Positions 7,523 to 14,615 of a stretch of DNA of 35,995 bases are shown here, piece by piece (positions within the stretch are counted from its first letter, which is position 1; every line of letters starts with the position of its first letter). The notes under the pieces were generated by a model. The model was not told the origin of the DNA, made no database searches, and saw only the letters and a program-made list of their open reading frames with translations. Source of the DNA: Caldivirga sp. MU80 (GTDB taxonomy: Archaea > Thermoproteota > Thermoprotei > Thermoproteales > Thermocladiaceae). The DNA lies in assembly GCF_001663375.1 (NCBI RefSeq), contig NZ_LCTF01000006.1, positions 52,379-88,373 of the forward strand, written 5' to 3'. Position numbers and translations under genes: made by a program.

Positions 7523-8704
7523 TGGCGGAAAATTCTCTTCGATACGAGACCTAAAACAGAAAGGAAGGATTTCTTTGATAGGGAAAAAGAGATTGAGGAA
7601 TTAAAAGACGTAATCTTGCACAAGGACTTTGGGGCTGTGCTGGGGATTAGAAGGATAGGTAAAACAAGCCTCGTAAAAGTAACGCTTAATGAGCTTCATG
7701 ATTACGTTACCTTGACGATCAATTTAGGTAGGCTGGGGAGTAAAAAGTCCTACCCCATGGAGTCCTTTTCAAGACTATTTTTAGAAGGGGCTATGGAGGT
7801 TTTAAGGAAGTATACCTTCGCCGGAAGGGTTTCAAAGATCATTGCAAACAGATTAGGTGTAAATCCAGAGGACATTTTAGAATTGAACTGGGCTAAAGTA
7901 GGTGTTAAGCTAAGGGAGTTTAAGACTGAAGACGTTAATGAGGTCATTAGGGCGTTGAATTCGATTGCTAAGGATAATAAAAAAGAATTGGTAGTTTTCA
8001 TAGATGAGGTACAGAACGTTAAGAAGGTTAAGGGGTTTGATATGGGTTCGTTCCTTCACGATATTTATGAATGGTGCGAGAACACGATTGTAATAGTTTC
8101 CGGTAGCTTTATTGGAGTTGCTGAGGAGGTTTTAAATCAAGTGGAGGAGGAAAGGCCCTTCTACGGTAGGAGGTTCTTTAGGATAAAGCTTGAAAGGTTT
8201 GATGAGAATAAGTCTAGGGAGTTTCTAAGGAGGGGGTTTGAAGAGGAGGGGGTTAAGGTTGATGAAAAGATTATTGATGAGGCTGTAAAACTTTTCGATG
8301 GGATTCCAGGGTGGTTAGCCCTTTTTGGTAGAAGTTATTCTTACTCAGTAAAGCACTCCCACCCTATAGACGTTAAAGTTGTGGTGAAGGAAGCGGCTAA
8401 GCAAGTTTCTAAGGAGTTTACGGGGTTTCTAATAAACTCTAATTCACCTAAGCGGTATGCTGAAATTATACTTTCCCTTTCAAGATTAGGTAATAGGGCA
8501 AGTCTAACAGAGATTAGGGATGTAATGAACTCATTGTATAGGGAAAATATCGGAGATTCAAGGCTTTACGAGTTGCTGGGCACATTAGTTAGTTACGGCT
8601 TTGTTCTTAAGGCTGGTAAAGGTAAGTATTCATTACCTAACGACGTACCTACAAGGCTTGGACTAAAGCACTCCGCAAAAATGTGGTTGAGAAAGATGAC
8701 TTAA
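7522..8704 (+). CDS. Archaeal AAA-type ATPase (ATPase_2 family), start region frameshifted
   Basis: P-loop ATPase of the archaeal ATPase_2 (PF01637) family, often linked to mobile or poorly conserved loci; cellular role unknown. Walker A is GIRRIGKTS (7643-7669), Walker B is ELVVFIDEVQNV (about 7988-8020), and a sensor-like IVIVSGS follows. The C-terminal ~100 residues look like a winged helix (ILSLSRLGNRASLTEIRDVM). The frame is open upstream to 7517 and encodes the family N-terminus ILFDTRPK...DFFDREKEIEEL, but it has no ATG, GTG or TTG until TTG 7616. A leaderless GTG at 7522 is one base out of frame. Removing one A of the run at 7529-7532 would give MAEILFDTRPK. The gene is richer in AAA, GAA and AGA codons than its neighbours, which suggests horizontal acquisition. 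Confidence 0.75.
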
Positions 8705-8791
8705 TCGCTTTTAAGCCGTTAGTCTTTAATACTAATAGACGATGTCTATGGAGGTGAAATGGGTTTGCCCTTAATGGGACGGTGCAATTCA

Positions 8792-8900
8792 ATGGGCGCT
8801 AGAGAAGTCAGCGCACCTACCAGTATGTTACCGGAGTTAAGGTGTGTTAACAATGAAGAACAAGTGAGGGGATTAAAAACCTTGGGAACTCCCTCCTTAC
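8792..8900 (+). mobile_element. Possible 3'-end remnant of an IS200/IS605-type tnpB
   Basis: The plus strand encodes GAREVSAPTSMLPEL then RGLKTLGTPSLL, a low-complexity tail that resembles the C-terminal tails of archaeal TnpB proteins. No zinc-finger or RuvC motifs and no upstream transposase body remain. The call rests on pattern resemblance only. Confidence 0.2.
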
Positions 8901-9064
8901 TCTATAGCATACCTATAAAGAGCCAAATCCCAAAGCAGATCGCTCAGATTATCCTCAACAACCTTAGTCTCAGCCTTGAGCGCCTTATGATACGCACCCT
9001 AAGGGGGCCGCTTGCCCAAGTGGACAACCCCCATCATTGGGTACCAATTAAGCTTTAGGCACAT
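8897..9064 (-). pseudogene. Broken ORF with internal TAG, unknown family
   Basis: The reverse strand from ATG 9064 reads MCLKLNWYPMMGVVHLGKRPP, then TAG (8999-9001), then GAYHKALKAETKVVEDNLSD and LLWDLALYRYAIE before a TAA. Composition and helix pattern look like real protein on both sides of the stop. One base change (TAG to TAT/TAC) would restore 55 codons. No TATA box is visible upstream. It is probably a gene fragment left by recombination; I do not recognise the family. Confidence 0.4.
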
Positions 9065-9160
9065 AGGCTTATAGATCTACTGCACCGAGAACGCATAGTT
9101 CACGTAATTACAATTACTCACAAATATTTACAGTTAACCTAGAATTTACAACGGCTGCAA

Positions 9161-9170
9161 TACTTAAATA
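9161..9170 (+). promoter_or_regulatory. TATA box of the propeller-like gene
   Basis: TACTTAAATA is centred about 26 bp before the ATG at 9192, so that ATG is preferred over the GTG at 9171. Confidence 0.65.
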
Positions 9171-9191
9171 GTGTTTAACTGGGTGTGGTTT

Positions 9192-10367
9192 ATGGTTCCT
9201 TTGATTAGGCCTGTCCTGGTACCTTCTAGGCTGCCTGTCGGTGACCTGAGGGGTGGGGTTGGTACACCCTACATGGTTTATGATGTTAGGAGGGATAGGT
9301 ATTGGCTCCTGTTCACCGGCTGGAGTGACCCAACTGGCCTTAAGAGGGAGGGCTTTGTTGCGCCTGTTGATGAGGGGCTTAACGTTGATTTAAGTGGCTT
9401 GAGGAAGATACTACCATCAACCTTCCCTGAGCCGGCCGAGTACACTAATAATGCGATTAGGGGGCTTTACAATGAGGCTAGGGATGAGTTCTACGTAACC
9501 TCAACGCACGGTAAGGACGCCTACATATTCGTCTTTGATCATGAATGGGTTCTTAAGGGGTATAAGGTGCTTGTCGGTGGCTTTAACAAGGATTCAGGCT
9601 TCCCCATTAGGCCAACTGGGGCCTACGGTAACATTAGGGATGCCTTAGCCGTAGCCCCGATAGGCGACTCCTCGGCCGTTGGGTTATTCATGGTTAGGAA
9701 CTTTGACGACCTCAATGAGCTTAAGGTTGAGGATTGGGGTGAATTGGGTAGGTGGGGTAGGGGCAACGACGTCATCGACTTCACCACTATGCCAAGGTTC
9801 CAGGTCTTCGTTGAGGTCGACTCACCCAATAAGTGGGTCCTGCAGACCTACATAGGCCCAAGCCTCGATGAGGTTTGGGCAATAGACGACTTGAAGAATG
9901 TGGCCCTACTGGAGGCATCACTAATGCCGCTACTGGGCGTTGAGGATTCACTAACCCAAATCGGTCACCCACACTACACAACCCTGCCTGATGGTAAGCC
10001 GAAGCTGCTCTTCGCATCCTTTAGGGATACATGGAGCACGAGACCAGACACCAAGAGGGAGGGGTACACCCACGAGATTTGGGCAGTCTACGTGGACGAA
10101 TCCATATTCAACCCAGCCAGCTACGGCGAATTAAGGGGAGTCTTCACGGGCATTGAGAGTAAGTGGTACTACGTGCCACACGCAGACAGGCTGCTAATAT
10201 CGATAAGCGGGGAGGCTGAGCTACACCAGAAGCTAGACCTCCACGATGAGGTGGAGCAGGTTACTAAGCTAAGTAGGGGGATTAACGTCATTGATAAGCC
10301 AGCCACCTGGGTTAAGATTAAGGCTGGAGCCCAAGTTAAGGCAACTATAAAGGCAGTCATTAAGTAA
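9192..10367 (+). CDS. Hypothetical protein, beta-propeller-like (glycosidase-clan resemblance)
   Basis: 391 residues from the leaderless ATG; an upstream GTG at 9171 is in frame but sits too close to the TATA box. There is no signal peptide or TM segment, so it is likely cytosolic. The sequence is beta-rich, with repeated blade-like units such as YMVYDVRRDRYWLLFTGW near 28-45, GLYNEARDEFYVTSTHGKDA near 92-111, and GHPHYTTLPDGKPKLLFASF near 257-276. That layout recalls the five-bladed propellers of GH43/GH32/GH130-type glycosidases, but no catalytic triad can be assigned. The setting, beside sulfatase-fold hydrolases, a solute-binding protein and sugar isomerases, suggests a role in carbohydrate breakdown. 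Function is unproven. Confidence 0.7.
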   Translation: MVPLIRPVLVPSRLPVGDLRGGVGTPYMVYDVRRDRYWLLFTGWSDPTGLKREGFVAPVDEGLNVDLSGLRKILPSTFPEPAEYTNNAIRGLYNEARDEFYVTSTHGKDAYIFVFDHEWVLKGYKVLVGGFNKDSGFPIRPTGAYGNIRDALAVAPIGDSSAVGLFMVRNFDDLNELKVEDWGELGRWGRGNDVIDFTTMPRFQVFVEVDSPNKWVLQTYIGPSLDEVWAIDDLKNVALLEASLMPLLGVEDSLTQIGHPHYTTLPDGKPKLLFASFRDTWSTRPDTKREGYTHEIWAVYVDESIFNPASYGELRGVFTGIESKWYYVPHADRLLISISGEAELHQKLDLHDEVEQVTKLSRGINVIDKPATWVKIKAGAQVKATIKAVIK

Positions 10368-10423
10368 ATACCCCCAAGGGCAAGTGGAGTATTATTAAAA
10401 CAACTCTTACCATGCCAACATTA

Positions 10424-10433
10424 ATAATATAAA
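10424..10433 (+). promoter_or_regulatory. TATA box of the flavin-reductase-like gene
   Basis: ATAATATAAA, centred 26-27 bp before the ATG at 10456 (leaderless). Confidence 0.6.
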
Positions 10434-10455
10434 CCCTCAAGCCCACTCAATCTTA

Positions 10456-11010
10456 ATGAGTCTGGTTAACTACGAGGGTGTCTTCTATAGGCCACTGCAC
10501 CCAAGGCCAACTATACTGCTGGTTACCCTATGCCCGAACGGTAAGGTTAATGTTATGCCGGCCAGTTGGAACATGCCAATCAGCGAGGAGCCGCCTACCA
10601 TAGGGGTGTCCGTGTATAAGGGTGCCTACACGTACCAATGCCTGAAGCACCACCCTGAGGCCACGGTTAATGTTCCGTCACATGAGTACGTCGACTTGGT
10701 TTACGCATTAGGCACGGTTTCAGGTAGGGATATTGATAAAGTGGCTAGGTTCAACATTAGGTTAACCCCAAGTGAGACCGTCAAGGTGCCCACATGGGCT
10801 GATGCGGTAGCGGTATATGAGACTGTTGTTGATAGGGAGGTCGAGGTTGGGGAGGTTGGCTTATTCGTGCTTAGGGTGCTTAGGGTTAAGGTTAGGGAGG
10901 GTTTGGTGGATAGGTGGGGTATTAACCTCAATAAAACCAACATACTGCTTCATGGGGTTGGGAGGTCTTTTTACCTTGTTAACCCGAGGAGGATCATGGC
11001 GAGGCAGTGA
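10456..11010 (+). CDS. Flavin reductase-like (flavoredoxin) FMN-binding protein
   Basis: 184 residues with the split-barrel flavin-reductase-like fold (DIM6/NTAB, flavoredoxin group). The segment LVTLCPNGKVNVMPASWNMP near 23-42 followed by EEPPTIGVSV is the typical FMN-phosphate and isoalloxazine-binding start. ATVNVPSHEYVDLVYALGTVSGRDIDK near 69-95 is the second signature. Such proteins use FMN to reduce small molecules, or serve as the reductase of two-component systems; the partner is unknown. The leaderless ATG matches the TATA box at 10424. The gene converges with the sulfatase-like gene (stop at 11018), leaving only 7 bp. Confidence 0.85.
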   Translation: MSLVNYEGVFYRPLHPRPTILLVTLCPNGKVNVMPASWNMPISEEPPTIGVSVYKGAYTYQCLKHHPEATVNVPSHEYVDLVYALGTVSGRDIDKVARFNIRLTPSETVKVPTWADAVAVYETVVDREVEVGEVGLFVLRVLRVKVREGLVDRWGINLNKTNILLHGVGRSFYLVNPRRIMARQ

Positions 11011-11017
11011 TTTAACT

Positions 11018-12346
11018 TCACCTTACGCCTATTGGCATGCTTATCTCCTGCATTATGAGTGGATCACTACCTCCCGTCAACCTCCTGTACCTATCCTCCA
11101 ATGTGCCAAGCATCCTCATTGCAATGTCCCACTCCTCATTGGCTAGGTTCCTTAATTCACCTGGGTCCTTGGACATGTTGTATAGTTCAATGTGGCCTGG
11201 CCCTCTCCCGTATGTATCAGCCCTAATCCACTGGATTAGCTTCCACTCCCTAGTCCTAATCATCCTAGCAGTCTGCCTAGTATTCTCAAGGCTATAGACC
11301 GCATCGTAACCACCCCACTCACCCCTTGCAACACCCAGTAGGCTACTCCCAGTCATTACACTGGGCCTTTTAACCCCGGCAATGTCAAGTATTGTTGGTG
11401 CGATGTCGGTATTCTGAACGAGCGCATCGTAAACCACACCTCTAACCCTACCCCCACCAATTTCACTAGCCAACTTATCAGGTAGCCTTATTATCAGTGG
11501 GGTGTGTACATCCCACTCATAGAGCCCGTGGTGGTCGAAGTAAACCCTATGCTCACCCAGGGCCTCACCATGGTCTGAGGTTATTATGATGGCTGTGTTG
11601 TCGAGTAGGCCGGCATCCTCAATAAGCCTAAGCACCTTACCAAACCTCTCATCAACATAAGCAACCTCACCATCGTAAAGGGCCCTAACGTAGTCCAGGT
11701 CCCTAACACCAGACTTAACAAGGTTACCCAACCACTCACCCTTAAGCATAAACCTACCCCACAGTGTTGAATTCAAGGCATCAATTAAATCACCCTTAGT
11801 GTAATCACCCCTATAGAACCTCTCAGCGTAACCCCTCGGTGGAATGTATGGTGTGTGGGGGTCCCAATAGTGTATGAAGAGGAGGAATGGTTTACCACGA
11901 TTCCTATTAACCAACTCAAGGGCCTCCCTAACCCTAGCATTAACAACCTCACCATTAACCTTAACACCCATTGAAATTGTTGCAACACCACCAATGTCAA
12001 GGTAGTAATCAAAGCCCCATGCAAACCAACCGGAGTAGAGGTGTGTGGCTAGGTTATCGACTGCAATGGTCAAGTAACCAGCATTCTTAAGTAGCCTAGG
12101 TATCGTTGGTATGTCTCTACTCAACTGAACAGAACCATCGTGGCAAACCACCCCATGCACCAGTGGGCTGACCCCCGTGAATATTGTCGTGAATGATGGG
12201 TGTGTTGGAATACCCTCAGAGTAATGCCTAGTGAAGAACATCGAGTCGCGTAGGAGTGAGTGGACATTCGGCATGTGAACCTGGTCAACCCTATCAAACC
12301 TAAGCGTATCAAAGGCAACCAAGATAACGTTAAACCCACCACCCAT
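11018..12346 (-). CDS. Sulfatase-fold hydrolase 1 (alkaline phosphatase superfamily, Thr nucleophile)
   Basis: About 442 residues from ATG 12346; three more codons are open to a GTG at 12355. GGTGG lies about 6 nt before this ATG and acts as a Shine-Dalgarno site. N-terminal metal motif: FNVILVAFDTLRFD. C-terminal metal motif: IITSDHGEALGEHR. Counting from the GTG, the position of the formylglycine Cys/Ser (C-x-P-x-R...TG) reads T51-H-P-S-F55...T60-G61. Nucleophile and following Arg are thus Thr and Phe, and the usual Asp-Asp pair is Asp-Thr. This fits phosphodiesterase/phosphotransferase-like members better than a classical sulfatase. It is the second gene of an operon, 10 nt after the next entry. 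No signal peptide is seen, so it is cytosolic. Confidence 0.85.
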   Translation of the reverse strand: MGGGFNVILVAFDTLRFDRVDQVHMPNVHSLLRDSMFFTRHYSEGIPTHPSFTTIFTGVSPLVHGVVCHDGSVQLSRDIPTIPRLLKNAGYLTIAVDNLATHLYSGWFAWGFDYYLDIGGVATISMGVKVNGEVVNARVREALELVNRNRGKPFLLFIHYWDPHTPYIPPRGYAERFYRGDYTKGDLIDALNSTLWGRFMLKGEWLGNLVKSGVRDLDYVRALYDGEVAYVDERFGKVLRLIEDAGLLDNTAIIITSDHGEALGEHRVYFDHHGLYEWDVHTPLIIRLPDKLASEIGGGRVRGVVYDALVQNTDIAPTILDIAGVKRPSVMTGSSLLGVARGEWGGYDAVYSLENTRQTARMIRTREWKLIQWIRADTYGRGPGHIELYNMSKDPGELRNLANEEWDIAMRMLGTLEDRYRRLTGGSDPLIMQEISMPIGVR

Positions 12347-12356
12347 ACTAACCACC

Positions 12357-13832
12357 CTAGTACTTGAGTTTCTCGAATGGTTTTACGTATTCCTCCCTTG
12401 CCCCCAGTTCCCTTAGTAGTTTCAGGAATTCACCATGAAGCCTATTGACGACCTCTGGGTGTTCGTTTGCTACGTTCCTTAACTGCCCTGGGTCGTCCCT
12501 TAGGTTGTATAGTTCAGTCCTAATAGTGCCGTATGGCCTAAGCACCCTCTGCACACCATCAACAATCATGGTGTAGACTACCTCATCAAGCCTCTGGGAT
12601 TCCGCCGAGGCCATGATTAGGCTCCAGTCATCAAAACTAGTCACAGTGGGCCTCAAGCCACCTGCTGACCCATGTATAATTGGTGGGCTTGTCACCGCAA
12701 TGCTCCTCAATGGCTCCTTGGCCTCACCCGTCATGTAGGGTAGGAGTGACTTACCCTGAATATTGAACTTAGCTGGGTTTAAACCGGCTAGGTCCAGTAT
12801 AGTTGCGGTTATGTCTGGTGGTTGGGCTAGTTCATTAACCTCAACATGCCTCACACCCATTGAGTCAGGTAGCCTAATTATGAGTGGGGTGTGTGCAACC
12901 TCCCCGTAGAGTGGTAGGTAGCCTTGGTAGTTACCCATGACGACGGACTTACCGATGAAGCCGTGTTCACCCAGGTAGAAGCCGTGGTCTGAGGTGAATA
13001 TTACCGCCGTGTCCTCAAGTAGGCCCAGTTCACTAACCTTCTCAATAAGCCTACCAATCCACTTATCCACGAGCAGGGCCTCGGCGGCGTATAGGGCCCT
13101 AATATGCTCAACCTCATCACTACTCAGGTAGTCTGATGGACCGTAGACGGGGTAGATAACCTCCTCACCCTTATAACCAGGGTCAAGCGCATTGATAAGC
13201 CACCTTGGCGGGTCCCATGGTTCATGCGGGTCGAAGAAGTCAACGTAGAGTAGGAATGGCCTATACCTGTAATTCTCCTCAAGCCAATGCATAGCCTCAG
13301 TGGCGGTTTTAACTGGTATCCAATCCTCCTCCCTAAGCCTATTCGCATTATTCCTAATATGCTGAATAGTAGTCTCAACACTCCTAAGCTTAACTGGGTT
13401 GCAGGGTAGTTTAACATCCCTTGGACTAGTCCTAAACCTATCATTCTCCTGCCCACGAATCCAAACCCAACCATCAAACCCCCTATCATAGTTAAAACCA
13501 TCCTTAAGAATATGAGGCGTGTCGGCAATAAGCATACTAACGTAACCAGCATCCCTAAGCATCATGGGTAGGGTAACCTCACCCCTAGGCAAAGGCTCCC
13601 AATCACTATAAGTGAAGGTGAACCTACCGGTTAATAGGTCATGCCTATTGGGGACTGTTGGGAATGAGGCGGTGTAGGCCCTATTAAAAACAACAGACTC
13701 AGAGGCAAGCCTACTCAGGTAAGGAACCTTAACAACCCTATTCCTAACCCTAAAACCACTCAACAGGTCAAACCTAAACGTATCCGAAACAACCAAGATA
13801 ATGTTAAACCCACGGCCACTCACACCAACCAC
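12357..13832 (-). CDS. Sulfatase-fold hydrolase 2 (alkaline phosphatase superfamily, Thr nucleophile)
   Basis: About 491 residues. The frame is open to an ATG at 13877, but the TATA box at 13851-13860 lies inside that extension. It predicts a leaderless start at GTG 13832 (or GTG 13823), which aligns with its neighbour (GRGFNIILVVSDTFRFD). Counting from the 13877 ATG, the catalytic loop is S71-F-P-T74-V-P-N-R78...T83-G84: Thr replaces Cys/Ser but the Arg is kept. The metal motif VIFTSDHGFYLGEHG is present, and the first Asp pair is Asp-Thr. Substrate (sulfate ester, phosphodiester or other) is open. It is the first gene of a two-gene operon, and the two proteins are similar in layout but diverged. 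Confidence 0.85.
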   Translation of the reverse strand: MVGVSGRGFNIILVVSDTFRFDLLSGFRVRNRVVKVPYLSRLASESVVFNRAYTASFPTVPNRHDLLTGRFTFTYSDWEPLPRGEVTLPMMLRDAGYVSMLIADTPHILKDGFNYDRGFDGWVWIRGQENDRFRTSPRDVKLPCNPVKLRSVETTIQHIRNNANRLREEDWIPVKTATEAMHWLEENYRYRPFLLYVDFFDPHEPWDPPRWLINALDPGYKGEEVIYPVYGPSDYLSSDEVEHIRALYAAEALLVDKWIGRLIEKVSELGLLEDTAVIFTSDHGFYLGEHGFIGKSVVMGNYQGYLPLYGEVAHTPLIIRLPDSMGVRHVEVNELAQPPDITATILDLAGLNPAKFNIQGKSLLPYMTGEAKEPLRSIAVTSPPIIHGSAGGLRPTVTSFDDWSLIMASAESQRLDEVVYTMIVDGVQRVLRPYGTIRTELYNLRDDPGQLRNVANEHPEVVNRLHGEFLKLLRELGAREEYVKPFEKLKY

Positions 13833-13850
13833 CAGCAAACACCACCCCCA

Positions 13851-13860
13851 CCATTTTAAA
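13851..13860 (-). promoter_or_regulatory. TATA box of the sulfatase-fold operon
   Basis: TTTAAAATGG on the reverse strand, centre 13856. It predicts transcription near 13830, at a GTG that opens the conserved part of the protein. Confidence 0.5.
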
Positions 13861-13985
13861 CAAACAACCCAAACCATTGAGGCTTAGGCCCACGGTAGGG
13901 AGCTCCATGATAACCACGTCAGATCATTCACTTTTAAACATTGGCATGAACAGGTTAAGGTCCCTTTAATGTGCCTTATTGCGCT

Positions 13986-14447
13986 TTACTTCTCAATCTT
14001 CACGTAATATTTGCCGTTGCATGTTACTACTGGTATTGTTATTTTGAGGTTCCTTATCCTTATGGTGTATTGGAATCCTGGGTTCACCACTAGGTTTCCC
14101 TCACTGCCGCCTAGGCTTATGGTTACGTTGTAGTAAGCCACTGATGAGACAATACTCTTCAATGCACCGCAGTACATTGAGGTTTCAACTGGCATAACCA
14201 CTAGGCTAAGTTGATTAACCTTAGTTACCAATGGTTTAATATCTGATCCAAGGTACATGGATGTTACGTTAATGAACACTACATTACTCAGGTTTAGAAT
14301 TAAACTCGGGTTAATGCAGTTTGAGGAGTTAAGAATAATACTACTGTAACTAAACCCATTAACATGGGTAGTGTTAATCAGCATAAGGCACACTACTAAG
14401 GAGACACTAACCAGTGAGGCAATGATTAAGGCAATAAACCACCTCAT
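13986..14447 (-). CDS. Hypothetical secreted or membrane-anchored protein
   Basis: 153 residues, not recognised. An N-terminal hydrophobic segment (about 4-25, WFIALIIASLVSVSLVVCLML) acts as signal peptide or anchor. The remainder is beta-prone, with many Asn-X-Ser/Thr sequons (NTT, NSS, NLS, NVT) consistent with S-layer-type N-glycosylation outside the cell. Two cysteines (Cys43 and Cys92) could pair. The start ATG 14447 is leaderless relative to the TATA box at 14467-14476. It is divergent from the solute-binding protein gene, and the two promoters face away from a shared 110-bp region that holds two AACATGTT sites. Confidence 0.65.
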   Translation of the reverse strand: MRWFIALIIASLVSVSLVVCLMLINTTHVNGFSYSSIILNSSNCINPSLILNLSNVVFINVTSMYLGSDIKPLVTKVNQLSLVVMPVETSMYCGALKSIVSSVAYYNVTISLGGSEGNLVVNPGFQYTIRIRNLKITIPVVTCNGKYYVKIEK

Positions 14448-14466
14448 GAAGAAGCAAACAACACGG

Positions 14467-14476
14467 CTAATATAAG
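14467..14476 (-). promoter_or_regulatory. TATA box of the secreted hypothetical gene
   Basis: CTTATATTAG on the reverse strand, centred 26 bp before the ATG at 14447. Confidence 0.6.
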
Positions 14477-14498
14477 CACTGGGTAATCATAGGGAATC

Positions 14499-14510
14499 AA
14501 ACATGTTAGT
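14499..14510. promoter_or_regulatory. Candidate operator, distal AACATGTT site
   Basis: AAACATGTTAGT contains the perfect 8-bp palindrome AACATGTT. An identical 12-mer lies at 14554-14565, 55 bp away, about five helical turns. Confidence 0.5.
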
Positions 14511-14553
14511 ACCAAATGAGAAGGTTAATTTAAATAGTTTAATCATTAGGAGT

Positions 14554-14565
14554 AAACATGTTAGT
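14554..14565. promoter_or_regulatory. Candidate operator, proximal AACATGTT site
   Basis: Second copy of AAACATGTTAGT, about 30 bp upstream of the TATA box of the solute-binding protein gene. The same palindrome recurs before isomerase 1 (17139-17146). Confidence 0.5.
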
Positions 14566-14585
14566 GTAGATGCATTACAACAAAT

Positions 14586-14593
14586 CTTATAAG
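14586..14593 (+). promoter_or_regulatory. TATA box of the solute-binding protein gene
   Basis: CTTATAAG, centred 26 bp before the ATG at 14616. Confidence 0.65.
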
Positions 14594-14615
14594 AATTGCG
14601 TAAAAACACCTGCAT

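Larger units (their letters stand above)
8705..9150. other. Gene-poor segment with decayed coding debris
   Basis: About 450 bp between the ATPase and the propeller gene with no intact recognisable gene. It contains a broken minus-strand frame (8897-9064) and a plus-strand frame (8759-9058) that may carry a transposon 3' end. A short inverted repeat TTAGT...ACTAA lies just past the ATPase stop. Confidence 0.6.

Noticed and set aside
8759-9058. 99-residue plus-strand ORF as a real gene
   Set aside because: No promoter or Shine-Dalgarno site, irregular composition, and a more protein-like (though broken) frame on the other strand over its second half; kept only as a possible transposon tail.
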